Shown here: positions 56,542 to 64,000 of the stretch, piece after piece
Numbering within the stretch: position 1 is the first letter of the stretch
Layout: every line of letters begins with the position of its first letter
Source: Betaproteobacteria bacterium
GTDB taxonomy: Bacteria; Pseudomonadota; Gammaproteobacteria; Burkholderiales; Rhodocyclaceae
Length of the DNA stretch: 64,000 bases
Direction: 5' to 3'
Assembly (NCBI GenBank): GCA_009781175.1
Contig: WQYQ01000007.1
Location: forward strand, 82,512 to 146,511
The notes under the pieces: model-generated
What the model was told of the DNA's origin: nothing
Seen by the model: the letters and a program-made list of their open reading frames with translations, nothing else
Database searches by the model: none
Position numbers and translations under genes: made by a program

Positions 56542-57144
56542 TCAGAAACTGCCTTCAGCCAGCCACTTCTCCAATTGCGGCAAGCGATCCACGCCCCAAA
56601 AAGGCTCACCCTCGACGATGAAGAATGGCGATCCGAACACTCCGCGCGATAAGGCCAATTCGACTTCGGCCTTGAGACGGTCTTTCACCGCCGTCGTGCT
56701 CAGCGCCTCGGACAATGCATCGCGCTCGATACCGACACTTCCCGCGATATCGAGCACCACGCCGAGATCCGCAATGTTTTTCCCCTCGACAAAATAAGCC
56801 CGGTAGGCGCTCTGGGCAAACGCACGCGCTAGTGCGGGGGCGCGATCGTTGATCCACAAAAAGGCTCGCGCGGGGTGTTGCGTGGGAATCGGGAAAGGAC
56901 TCGGATGCTTATAGGGCAAACCTAAAAAACGCGCCGAGCGAACAAAATCCCGCAGGGAATATTCACCTTTCAGCGGAATAGCCGCCAATGGTTGCTGACC
57001 CATCGCCTTGAAGCTCACGCCCAATAGAATCGGGTGCCAGAGAACTTCACGCTGATATTTTTCGGCCAACGGCATAATCATTTCCGCGGCGAAATAACCG
57101 TAAGGCGAGGAAAAGTCGAAATAGAAATCGATCGGAGCACTCAC
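56542..57144 (-). CDS. 2-hydroxychromene-2-carboxylate isomerase family protein (DsbA fold)
   Basis: A 200-residue GST-kappa-like protein starting IDFYFDFSSPYGYFAAEM, where the serine replaces the redox cysteine of DsbA, with the C-terminal GVFGSPFFIVEGEPFWGVDRL. Such enzymes isomerise hydroxychromene carboxylates in naphthalene pathways, but many act on other substrates. The GTG at 57144 has an AAGAGG site seven bases upstream and is preferred over a longer frame. It precedes the crotonase on the same strand by 104 bases. Confidence 0.88.
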   Translation of the reverse strand: MSAPIDFYFDFSSPYGYFAAEMIMPLAEKYQREVLWHPILLGVSFKAMGQQPLAAIPLKGEYSLRDFVRSARFLGLPYKHPSPFPIPTQHPARAFLWINDRAPALARAFAQSAYRAYFVEGKNIADLGVVLDIAGSVGIERDALSEALSTTAVKDRLKAEVELALSRGVFGSPFFIVEGEPFWGVDRLPQLEKWLAEGSF

Positions 57145-57301
57145 ACCAGGGCCTCTTGAAAGGGGAAATCCTGGCAATCCTAACGGAGAGCGGCCCGGGA
57201 ACACGAATTTTCCAGAACCGGCTGTTATATCCGCACGCAGAAAACGCGCAAAGCGCCACTTTCACGCGCGCTCACATGTGGCCTGCCCGGCAGCGGCTAC
57301 G

Positions 57302-57352
57302 CACCAAGCGAAGCTCATGCCGCCGCTTCAGCCAGAAGAAGAAAGCTTGGTG
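57302..57352. other. Nested inverted repeat, possible structured RNA
   Basis: CACCAAGC (57302-57309) pairs with GCTTGGTG (57345-57352), and inside it GAAGC (57310-57314) pairs with GCTTC (57325-57329). It lies in the roughly 295-base space without a gene between the HCCA isomerase and a small membrane protein. No known RNA family recognised. Confidence 0.3.
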
Positions 57353-57396
57353 AAAAACGTCTGACGCGCAGCTTGCGCAGGGAAAATAAACATCAT

Positions 57397-57420
57397 GCGG
57401 GGCAGCGAATGCCGCCCCGC
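57397..57420 (-). terminator. Probable terminator of the small membrane protein gene
   Basis: Stem GCGGGGC/GCCCCGC with a ten-base loop lies 20 bases past the stop of the 40-residue gene. On the minus strand it is followed by ATGATGTTTATTTTC, a moderately T-rich tail. Confidence 0.55.
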
Positions 57421-57439
57421 AAAAACCGCGATGAAATAC

Positions 57440-57562
57440 TTAGTGCTGCTGGCTGCGATGTTTCTTTTCGACCGTAGTCGTAATCGCAATCAGGATCAGA
57501 CCGACAGCGACGACTACAATGAATCCGGTGACAATAGCGATAAAACCTGGGGCGGTTGGCAT
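57440..57562 (-). CDS. 40-residue single-pass membrane protein
   Basis: Small protein starting MPTAPGFIAIVTGFIVVVAV; one transmembrane helix (about residues 7-31) is followed by a basic tail TTTVEKKHRSQQH. The ATG at 57562 has AGGAG seven bases upstream, and a terminator-like hairpin follows the stop, so it looks like a real gene. Function unknown. A longer reading frame upstream is not needed. Confidence 0.65.
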   Translation of the reverse strand: MPTAPGFIAIVTGFIVVVAVGLILIAITTTVEKKHRSQQH

Positions 57563-57728
57563 AAATGGCTCCTGTTCAAATTGCCCGGCACATTGCCGGT
57601 GAAGTACCGGGCTTCGGCAGAGCATATGCCGCCGGTAGCACGGTAGGCTAGGAAAACCCCGCCCCGAACGCGTTGATACGCGTCAAGAAGCCATAAAGAC
57701 CTATTGCGAGACGGTGTTTCCGGTAAAA

Positions 57729-58412
57729 CTACCACGGCACGACCGTTCCACAGTAGTCGAGAAAAGCGCCATTGTTTTCCGGCGTCAATTCGCTGATGAC
57801 TTTGCGCAGCCCCGTCACGGAATCGTAAGGTTCGAGCGGAGCGCTCGCGCCACCCATATCGGTGCGCACCCAGCCAGGATGCAATGCGACGACGGTCGCG
57901 CCTTTGGGTCCGTATTCCATCGCGGCGCATTTGACGACCATATTCACCGCGGCTTTCGAGGTCCGATACACGAGACTGCTCGGCGAATTCGTATCGCCAA
58001 TCGAGCCCATACGGGACGAGAGCACCGCGATCGTGCCGCGCGCCGCCGCAATCGAATCGCCAAACGCCTGGATCAAGCGCATGGGGCCGAGCACATTGGT
58101 GTGCATGACCGTATCAAAGTCTTCATCGCCGGGAGCGAGAAAGCCCGCCGTTTCCGGGCCATTCACCCCGGCATTCACCAAGAGCAAGGAAAGCGGCTCC
58201 TCATCGGCATGCCATGCCACCCCGGCAATCGAGCTGGCGGAACAGACATCGAGCGGAACAACCTCGACCCCTTTCACACGCAACAAACCCACGGCTTTGG
58301 CTGGAGAACGCACCCCCGCAATTACCTTCCAGCCGGTAATTGCATATTGACGGGCGCATTCCAACCCTAAGCCGCGCGAGGCGCCGGCGATCAAAACGGT
58401 TTTTTGTGTCAT
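57729..58412 (-). CDS. Short-chain dehydrogenase, C-factor (CsgA)-like
   Basis: A 227-residue SDR: VLIAGASRGLGLECARQYA, LLLVNAGVNGP, VLSSRMGSIGDT followed by YRTSKAAVNMV with catalytic Tyr and Lys. ALHPGWVRTDMGG is typical of the C-factor/YbbO-like carbonyl reductases. It starts directly after the TGA of the EamA transporter gene (TGA then ATG), so the two are one transcript. Confidence 0.9.
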   Translation of the reverse strand: MTQKTVLIAGASRGLGLECARQYAITGWKVIAGVRSPAKAVGLLRVKGVEVVPLDVCSASSIAGVAWHADEEPLSLLLVNAGVNGPETAGFLAPGDEDFDTVMHTNVLGPMRLIQAFGDSIAAARGTIAVLSSRMGSIGDTNSPSSLVYRTSKAAVNMVVKCAAMEYGPKGATVVALHPGWVRTDMGGASAPLEPYDSVTGLRKVISELTPENNGAFLDYCGTVVPW

Positions 58413-59339
58413 TCAAGTTCCTTTCGCTACGGGCCGGTTCGTCAACCAGACACCGCCCAGCACTAACGCACCGCCAAACAATACAGACAAGCCAACATGC
58501 TCACCCAACAATACCGCACCGAAAAACAAGGCACTGATCGGCACCAAATTGGTAAAGGCGGCCGCTCTTGTGGCGCCCAGTTGTACGATGCCCTGCGCAT
58601 ACCAGACATACGAAAATCCGTTGTTCAGCACGCCGAGATAGAGCAGCGACAACCAGCCCTGCCAGGACAGCCTTGGCCACTCGCGTAGTGCGCCTTCGAA
58701 CACGCCCGCCCCAATCAGCAATATGCCGCCCGCGAGCGAGGCATAAAAAGTCATCACTAGCGGGGGAAGTGTGCTGCCGGCGCGGCGTCCAATCAGGGTA
58801 TAGGTCGTCCAGCAGAGTACGCAGCAAAAAATAAATAGCTCACCGATCCCGACTTCGCCATGCAACAGGGCGAGCGGATTGCCCCGGCCGATGACGAACA
58901 AACAGCCGAGCATCGCAATCACGATACCGAGTATCTTTTTGGGTGCAAGTCGTTCGCCCAGAAAAAGCGCCGCGGCAAGCGCGATAACAACCGGATTGAG
59001 CGCAACGACCAGAGCGCCCCGCCCGGCTTGAATGTGCTGCACGCCATAGAAGAAACACAGGCTATAGGCAAAAATGCCCGTGACGCCCATCAGCACCACA
59101 CTGCGGGCATCCTTCATCCGCACAGGCGGGAATTGACGCTCCTTGCGCCAGACCAGATATCCAAGCGTCAGAGCCCCGAAGAAGATACGCCAAGCGCCTG
59201 CGGCCAGAGGCGGAATTTCGTGCGACAAAATCCGCCCGGCCACCCAGGTACCACCCCAGATGAAAGCAACAAAAAGTTGCAGGGCCGCCATGCGGGCCAG
59301 TCCGATATCGGTCTGATTGGGTTCGCGAAGCTGGATCAC
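58413..59339 (-). CDS. EamA-family drug/metabolite exporter
   Basis: A 308-residue inner-membrane protein with ten predicted helices in two EamA repeats (FVAFIWGGTWVAGRILSHEIPPLAAGAWR and LLYLGVLNNGFSYVWYAQGIVQLGATRAAAFTNLVPISALFFGAVLLGE). Substrate unknown. Immediately upstream of the C-factor-like SDR on the same strand. Confidence 0.9.
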   Translation of the reverse strand: MIQLREPNQTDIGLARMAALQLFVAFIWGGTWVAGRILSHEIPPLAAGAWRIFFGALTLGYLVWRKERQFPPVRMKDARSVVLMGVTGIFAYSLCFFYGVQHIQAGRGALVVALNPVVIALAAALFLGERLAPKKILGIVIAMLGCLFVIGRGNPLALLHGEVGIGELFIFCCVLCWTTYTLIGRRAGSTLPPLVMTFYASLAGGILLIGAGVFEGALREWPRLSWQGWLSLLYLGVLNNGFSYVWYAQGIVQLGATRAAAFTNLVPISALFFGAVLLGEHVGLSVLFGGALVLGGVWLTNRPVAKGT

Positions 59340-59370
59340 GGCGGCTGCAAATAGAAAAACGCGAGTATGT

Positions 59371-59400
59371 CATCGAGACGGCCGTTTTGCCGTCTCGATG
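59371..59400. terminator. Strong hairpin between thiolase and EamA gene
   Basis: A 12-base perfect stem CATCGAGACGGC/GCCGTCTCGATG with loop CGTTTT. TTTAC follows on the plus strand; on the minus strand the tail is not T-rich. It lies just beyond the thiolase stop and probably ends or processes that transcript. Confidence 0.6.
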
Positions 59401-59441
59401 TTTACCCGCGTTTACAGCTAAGGTGTTACTTATAGCGTTTG

Positions 59442-60638
59442 TTATACAAGCTCAAGCGCGAGCGCTGTCGCTTCGCCGCCACCGATACACAGGCTGGCAA
59501 CACCACGCTTACCACCGCGTTTGCGCAGCGCGCCAATCAAGGTGACGATCAAACGCGCGCCCGATGCGCCGATCGGATGGCCCAGCGCGCAAGCACCGCC
59601 GTGCACGTTGACCTTGTCGTGCGGCAAACCATGTTCACGCATCGCAGCCATCGCCACGACGGCAAAGGCTTCGTTGATTTCAAACAGGTCGACCATGCCG
59701 GTGTTCCAGCCGGTTTTCGCGTAGAGCTTTTCGATTGCGCCGACCGGCGCCGTGGTAAACCAGTTCGGCTCCTGCGCGTGCGTGGCATGACCGACAACGG
59801 TCGCGATCGGCTTGAGGCCCAGTTTTTCAGCGGTCGAGCGACGCATCAGAACCAGCGCGGCCGCGCCATCGGAGATCGAGGACGAGGTTGCGGCGGTAAC
59901 GGTGCCGTCTTTCTTGAAAGCGGGCTTGAGTGTCGGGATTTTCTCGGGCTTGGCCTTGGCCGGCGCCTCATCCTTCGTGATCTTGGTTTCGCCGCCCTTG
60001 CCCACGACCGTCACCGGCGCGACTTCCCACTCGAAACTGCCGTCGTTGTTGGCAGCCAGCGCGCGGCGCGTCGATTCGATTGCGTAGTCATCCTGCTCTT
60101 TGCGAGTGAAACCGTATTTGGCGGCGGCTTCTTCGGCATAGGTTCCCATTGAACGGCCGCCGCCGTTAGGCATCTTCTCGTAGGCATCTTCCAGGCCATC
60201 GAGCGCCATATGGTCGAAAACCGTCGAATGCCCATAACGATAACCGCCACGTCCCTTCAGCAGCAGGTACGGTGCATTGCTCATACTTTCCATACCGCCC
60301 GCGACGACGATATCGACGCTGCCCGCGGTGAGCAGGTCGGTAGCGAGCATGGCCGCCTTCATACCGGAACCGCAGACTTTATTGATGGTTGTGGCGCCGG
60401 CGGAAACCGGCAGACCCGCGCCCAGAGTGGCTTGACGGGCGGGCGCCTGGCCCTGGCCAGCCGGGAGCACACAGCCCATGATGACTTCCTGAACCTGCTC
60501 GGGCGCAATGCCTGCACGCTCGATAGCAGCCTTAATCACAACGCTGCCCAATTGATGGGCGCTAAAACCAGATAGTTCGCCTTGCATTGCACCAATGGGA
60601 GTACGTGCAACCGAAACAATCACGACGGGATCAGACAT
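59442..60638 (-). CDS. Acetyl-CoA C-acetyltransferase (thiolase)
   Basis: A 398-residue thiolase: TTINKVCGSGMKAAM carries the nucleophilic cysteine, INEAFAVVAM, and HGGACALGHPIGASGAR with the conserved histidine, while CIGGGEATALALE supplies the second cysteine region. Could serve ketone-body, polyhydroxybutyrate or fatty-acid metabolism; phaB/phaC are not adjacent. Strong AAGGAG site before the ATG. Confidence 0.95.
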   Translation of the reverse strand: MSDPVVIVSVARTPIGAMQGELSGFSAHQLGSVVIKAAIERAGIAPEQVQEVIMGCVLPAGQGQAPARQATLGAGLPVSAGATTINKVCGSGMKAAMLATDLLTAGSVDIVVAGGMESMSNAPYLLLKGRGGYRYGHSTVFDHMALDGLEDAYEKMPNGGGRSMGTYAEEAAAKYGFTRKEQDDYAIESTRRALAANNDGSFEWEVAPVTVVGKGGETKITKDEAPAKAKPEKIPTLKPAFKKDGTVTAATSSSISDGAAALVLMRRSTAEKLGLKPIATVVGHATHAQEPNWFTTAPVGAIEKLYAKTGWNTGMVDLFEINEAFAVVAMAAMREHGLPHDKVNVHGGACALGHPIGASGARLIVTLIGALRKRGGKRGVASLCIGGGEATALALELV

Positions 60639-60807
60639 GAAAAACTCCTTCGGTTAGTGCGAAATTAAGAGGCATCAAAGTTGAAATTCCGGGATGCCTC
60701 CAACTTCCGAGAATCGGTCCGTTTTGTATTTTAGGCTTTATCACAGCAACCTGAGTTGCAATCGACAAGTTTAATATTGTTGCACCGCACATTGGATATA
60801 GGAAACG

Positions 60808-60951
60808 CGTTTCTTGCATGGCAGTATGGTTCTCCTCCGCCATCGTCGCGATCTTCTCCATATTGTGAGCGATGTTTGAACTCGCATGTCCTTGCTCATG
60901 CACCGCGGCCGTAATATCGGCGATACTCATAGCTACGCCCAGCTCGCACCC
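60808..60951 (-). pseudogene. Remnant of a methyl-accepting chemotaxis protein
   Basis: Within the 335-base space between thiolase and deaD, the minus strand encodes IADITAAVHEQGHASSNIAHNMEKIATMAEENHTAM. This matches the conserved cytoplasmic end of a chemoreceptor signalling domain (ISxITxAVxEQxxAS, IAxxVExIAxMAEEN). The upstream part is missing at the deaD start and the sequence after QET is unlike any receptor, so only a ~48-codon relic remains. Confidence 0.7.
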
Positions 60952-60973
60952 CGCCCTTTTCTCCTGAGTTTCC

Positions 60974-62791
60974 ATGACACAGTATCCCGACACTTTTTCC
61001 GCCTTTGGACTGCCCGCAGCTTTACTCACCGCGCTTGCCGAGGTGGGTTACGAAACCCCTTCGCCGATCCAGGCCGAATGCATTCCGATTCTGCTCGAAG
61101 GCAAGGACCTGCTCGGCGAAGCGCAAACCGGCACCGGCAAAACCGCCGCGTTTGCCTTGCCGATGCTGGCACGGCTCGATCTGGCCCAGCGCCAGCCCCA
61201 GGTCCTCGTCCTGACGCCTACGCGCGAACTCGCGATTCAGGTTGCCGAAGCCTTTCAAAAATATGCCCATTGCCTGCCCGGCTTCCATGTGCTGCCGATT
61301 TATGGCGGTCAAAGCATGGTTGTGCAGTTACGCGGCCTGCAACGCGGCGCGCACATCGTCGTCGGCACACCGGGACGTGTGATGGACCATCTCGAACGCA
61401 AAAGCCTGCAACTCGGCCAACTGCGCGCAATCGTCCTCGACGAGGCCGACGAGATGCTGCGCATGGGCTTCATCGACGATGTCGAATGGATCCTCGAACA
61501 CACGCCCAACGAACGCCAGACCGCGCTGTTCTCGGCCACCATGCCGGAGCAGATCCGGCGTGTCGCGCATCGTTATCTGCGTGCACCGCGCGAAGTCAAA
61601 ATCCGCGCCGCGACCACGACCGTTTCCTCGATCACTCAGCGTTACTGGAGCGTGCGCGGCATCGACAAACTCGATGCGCTGACACGCATCCTCGAAGCCG
61701 AAAACGACTTTGACGCCGCCATCGTTTTCGTCCGCACCAAGCTTGCGACGGAAGAACTCGCGCAGAAACTCGAAGCGCGCGGCTATGCGGTTGCGGCGCT
61801 CAACGGCGATATGACTCAGGGCCTGCGCGAGCGCGTCATCGAGCAGCTCAAGAACGGCGGCCTGGATATTGTCGTCGCGACCGACGTTGCGGCGCGCGGC
61901 ATCGATGTGCCGCGGATTTCGCATGTCATCAACTACGACATTCCCTACGACACCGAAGCCTATGTGCATCGGATCGGCCGCACCGGCCGCGCCGGGCGCA
62001 GCGGCACGGCAATCCTCTTCGTCGCACCGCGCGAAATTCGCATGCTGCGCGCAATCGAACGCGCAACCCGGCAAACGATCGAGCCGATCCGCCTGCCAAC
62101 ACGCGCCGATCTGGCCGACCGCAGGATCGCTCAATTCAAACAGCAGGTTCAGGAAGTGCTCGCCGAGGAGTCGCTCGACTTTTTCCGCAACGTTGTCGAA
62201 CAACTGGAAGATGCAGACGAAATCCCACTGCAAGATATCGCGGCAGCCCTGGCTTTCCTTGCTCAGCGCGAACGGCCATTGCAGTTGAGCGTCGACGACT
62301 ATCCCGATGAGCCGGCGCATCCGCCCGCGCGCGAAAAGCCCGCACGCGAAAACCGCGGCGAAATTCTCGAACGCCGCCGCGCGTTCTCCGACGGCAAACT
62401 GGCGCGTTACTGGATCGGGCTAGGCCGCCAGCATGGCGTCATGCCGAAAGAAATTGTCGGCGCGCTGGCCAACGAAGGCGGGATCGAAGGCCGCAGCATC
62501 GGGCAGATCAATTTATTCGACCGTTTCAGCATCGTCGAACTGCCCGCCAATCTGGCCGCGGGTACCCTGGATCAGCTCAAACGCATCAAAATCCGCCAAC
62601 AAGCGCTTGGCCTGCGCCCCTTCGTCGAAAAGGACGAGGCCCATCAAACGCCCCGCACGCGGCGCCCAGGCAGTGGGCAAGGCGAGGCGGCAACGCGCAA
62701 GGAATACGGCGACAGACCTGCGCAAGGCAGGGAATTCAAAGGCAAAAAAACCTTTGCCAAAACGTTTTCCGAACCGAAGAAGCGCAGATAG
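60974..62791 (+). CDS. deaD: DEAD-box RNA helicase (DeaD/CsdA type)
   Basis: A 605-residue helicase acting in ribosome assembly and cold RNA remodelling. Q motif FSAFGLPAALLTALAEVGYETPSPIQ, Walker A AQTGTGKT, PTRELAIQ, VLDEADEML, SAT, and HRIGRTGRAGRSGTA. The C-terminal DbpA-type RNA-binding domain lies at about 470-545 (LARYWIGLGRQHGVMPKEIVGALANEGGIEGRSIGQINLFDRFSIVELP), followed by a basic tail. The 5' region overlies the chemoreceptor relic. Confidence 0.95.
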   Translation: MTQYPDTFSAFGLPAALLTALAEVGYETPSPIQAECIPILLEGKDLLGEAQTGTGKTAAFALPMLARLDLAQRQPQVLVLTPTRELAIQVAEAFQKYAHCLPGFHVLPIYGGQSMVVQLRGLQRGAHIVVGTPGRVMDHLERKSLQLGQLRAIVLDEADEMLRMGFIDDVEWILEHTPNERQTALFSATMPEQIRRVAHRYLRAPREVKIRAATTTVSSITQRYWSVRGIDKLDALTRILEAENDFDAAIVFVRTKLATEELAQKLEARGYAVAALNGDMTQGLRERVIEQLKNGGLDIVVATDVAARGIDVPRISHVINYDIPYDTEAYVHRIGRTGRAGRSGTAILFVAPREIRMLRAIERATRQTIEPIRLPTRADLADRRIAQFKQQVQEVLAEESLDFFRNVVEQLEDADEIPLQDIAAALAFLAQRERPLQLSVDDYPDEPAHPPAREKPARENRGEILERRRAFSDGKLARYWIGLGRQHGVMPKEIVGALANEGGIEGRSIGQINLFDRFSIVELPANLAAGTLDQLKRIKIRQQALGLRPFVEKDEAHQTPRTRRPGSGQGEAATRKEYGDRPAQGREFKGKKTFAKTFSEPKKRR

Positions 62792-62800
62792 CGTTTCGTT

Positions 62801-63727
62801 TTATGCGCGATAGGTAGCCAGCGCTGTTTCAGGATAGCGCTGGCGCCAAAGCTCGCAACGCATTTCAAATTCCGTCGTGCTTTTGGGCATTGGCACGCGC
62901 GCGCGCGCCATGTAGCTCACCAGATTTCTCGCCAGTCGCACGAGGCGCTGGGCATGCTCCGTTTCGAGCACTTCAGTATCGCTCGCATCAAGCCGGAGTT
63001 CCGGCGCGAACGCATGCAGTTTTTCGCCCGCCACCGCGAAACTCGACCACACATCGAAAATATCCGCATCGGTACGCAGCGTTTCGCACTTCACTTTGGC
63101 CGCTTCGGCGAAGGCATGGACCAGGGGAGACAAGGCTGCATAGCCGGGGCGTTTGGCAAAGGTTTTTTCAAGCACCGCAACGAGCCGATCGATGGCGTGC
63201 ATCGTTTGCGCAATCTTGATGTAGCGGCTTTCGTAAAAGGCTTCGACCGGAATCGAAAACGCTTTGAAAGGTTCGCCCCAAAGTTCGTCGATTCCCTCGT
63301 CGCCGCTGCGGTGCAGCACGGTCTTGCCAAGCTCCAACGCCTCTTGCAGACACGCGCCGCATTCGCGCATCAAGCCATTGTCGTAATCGATCTCGACGCC
63401 CCCGGCCTGCAATTCGACCAGCTTGGTAAAAATATAGGTTGCGCGGTTGAACAACGCGCCCGCCAGCATCGCCCCCTTGACACGCCGACGCTCCGGGTCA
63501 GTCTCCGTCTCCCATGAGCGCCGCGCTTCGCCAAGCCGCTGGCCGGGAACATTGAGCCCGTGCTCGACATGGTTGAAAAGCCGCCGCGTCAGTGCTTCGA
63601 TCAAGCGCTTTTTCGCCTGCAACGAATCGGCGGGCGCGACGTAGGACTTGATCCAATAGCCGTCATAGAACACGCGCTCAACGCCGTCGATGACTCGCAT
63701 GGTTCCCTGAGAAATAGGTGCATTCAT
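62801..63727 (-). CDS. Conserved hypothetical protein, helical
   Basis: A 308-residue mostly alpha-helical soluble protein starting MNAPISQGTMRVIDGVERVFYDGYWIKSY. No signal or membrane segment. Notable stretches are AKKRLIEALTRRLFNHVEHGLNVPG, GAMLAGALFNRATYIFTKLVELQ and KSTTEFEMRCELWRQRYPETALA. I do not recognise a family. It converges on deaD with a nine-base gap. Confidence 0.65.
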   Translation of the reverse strand: MNAPISQGTMRVIDGVERVFYDGYWIKSYVAPADSLQAKKRLIEALTRRLFNHVEHGLNVPGQRLGEARRSWETETDPERRRVKGAMLAGALFNRATYIFTKLVELQAGGVEIDYDNGLMRECGACLQEALELGKTVLHRSGDEGIDELWGEPFKAFSIPVEAFYESRYIKIAQTMHAIDRLVAVLEKTFAKRPGYAALSPLVHAFAEAAKVKCETLRTDADIFDVWSSFAVAGEKLHAFAPELRLDASDTEVLETEHAQRLVRLARNLVSYMARARVPMPKSTTEFEMRCELWRQRYPETALATYRA

Positions 63728-63922
63728 GATCGAATTTCGCTTGCAATACGAACAACTAAACCGGCATAAGACTTTTAGTCTAGTTTACGCCGTTTGTGCA
63801 GTGCAAAACGATCCGGGAGTATGTAGTTCTCCCCAGTTTCAGAGGAAAAACCGATCTGCGGGTTCCAGCCATTGTTGTAAGAACCGGTTTACGATCTTTT
63901 CGTAATTGCCGAGAATTCGGGG
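63728..63922. other. Intergenic region probably holding the left end of an insertion sequence
   Basis: No gene seen in 63728-63922. GGGAG (63815-63819) and CTCCC (63829-63833) flank TATGTAGTT and may belong to the left terminal repeat of the element whose transposase starts at 63923; the exact end and target duplication cannot be placed without the right end. Confidence 0.4.
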
Positions 63923-64000
63923 ATGACGAAAAAGAAATACGCCAGCGACATCAGTCGAGAGAAGTTTGCACAGATTGAGCCGCTGCTACGCAGCGTGCGA
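63923..64000 (+). CDS. IS5-family transposase, N-terminal part (cut by window edge)
   Basis: The last 26 codons of the window read MTKKKYASDISREKFAQIEP then LLRSVR, matching the start of IS5-family (IS427/IS1031-type) transposases, which commonly begin (K)RYxSDxTxxQFxxIxPLLxxxR. The catalytic DDE residues lie beyond the window. The element is thus only entered here, and whether it is intact is unknown. Confidence 0.75.
   Translation, partial: MTKKKYASDISREKFAQIEPLLRSVR

Noticed and set aside
59371..59400. Clear rho-independent terminator for thiolase on the minus strand
   Set aside because: The hairpin is strong, but the minus-strand sequence after it is not T-rich, so it is listed only as a hairpin of uncertain direction.

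Overview
This 64 kb window is a chromosomal segment of a GC-rich betaproteobacterium. The evidence is housekeeping synteny: dacA-ybeD-lipB-lipA; rph-rdgB-hemW divergent from yicC-gmk-spoT; a DUF3460 gene; a tonB-like gene before aroE and mtgA; pyrE beside xth; and a trifunctional PutA. A Rhodocyclales-like lineage is plausible, but this was judged from protein sequence alone. No rRNA, tRNA, CRISPR array or prophage was seen. Gene density is high and many neighbours overlap by 4 bases (ATGA/GTGA).

Layout: 1-4417, an NCS2 permease fragment, the lipoate cluster, a remnant of release factor 2 and a cupin. 4437-7620, an unrecognised secreted protein and a DUF4172/Fic protein. 7836-14820, ferredoxin, hydrolases, GST, TruC, a POTRA/HEAT-like secreted protein, a dienelactone hydrolase, a DsbA-family protein, HemW and RdgB. 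14884-21418, RNase PH with a PP2C phosphatase and Ser/Thr kinase, divergent from yicC, gmk and spoT (no rpoZ between the last two). 21476-29787, DUF3460, a DEDDh/GIY-YIG fusion carrying a repeat inside its reading frame, HslR, a copper chaperone, a LivK-type binding protein and PutA. 29922-32543, a LOG protein, a two-cassette integron-like cluster without integrase, and a zinc alcohol dehydrogenase. 32650-36593, a tight operon of a COG1964/Tes-like radical SAM enzyme, two Sel1-repeat envelope proteins and a divergent Lgt paralogue, with a small lipoprotein upstream. 36731-54930, mostly housekeeping genes (EttA, GlmS, an Lrp-type regulator, UppP, YqiA, RarD, an RNB ribonuclease, TonB-like, AroE, MtgA, ParE, UbiX, PyrE, Xth, the YqjD/E/K trio). 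54939-63727, acyl-CoA and small-molecule enzymes, a thiolase, DeaD and unknowns. The right edge enters an IS5-family element.

Most worth a second look: the radical SAM/Lgt-paralogue/Sel1 operon, which suggests enzymatic modification of lipids or lipoproteins; the integrase-less attC cassette pair; an open release-factor remnant that keeps the SPF codon-recognition tripeptide but has lost the GGQ loop in frame; and a 40-bp palindromic repeat found four times, once translated inside the exonuclease fusion. All function calls come from motif recognition by eye; no database search was run.
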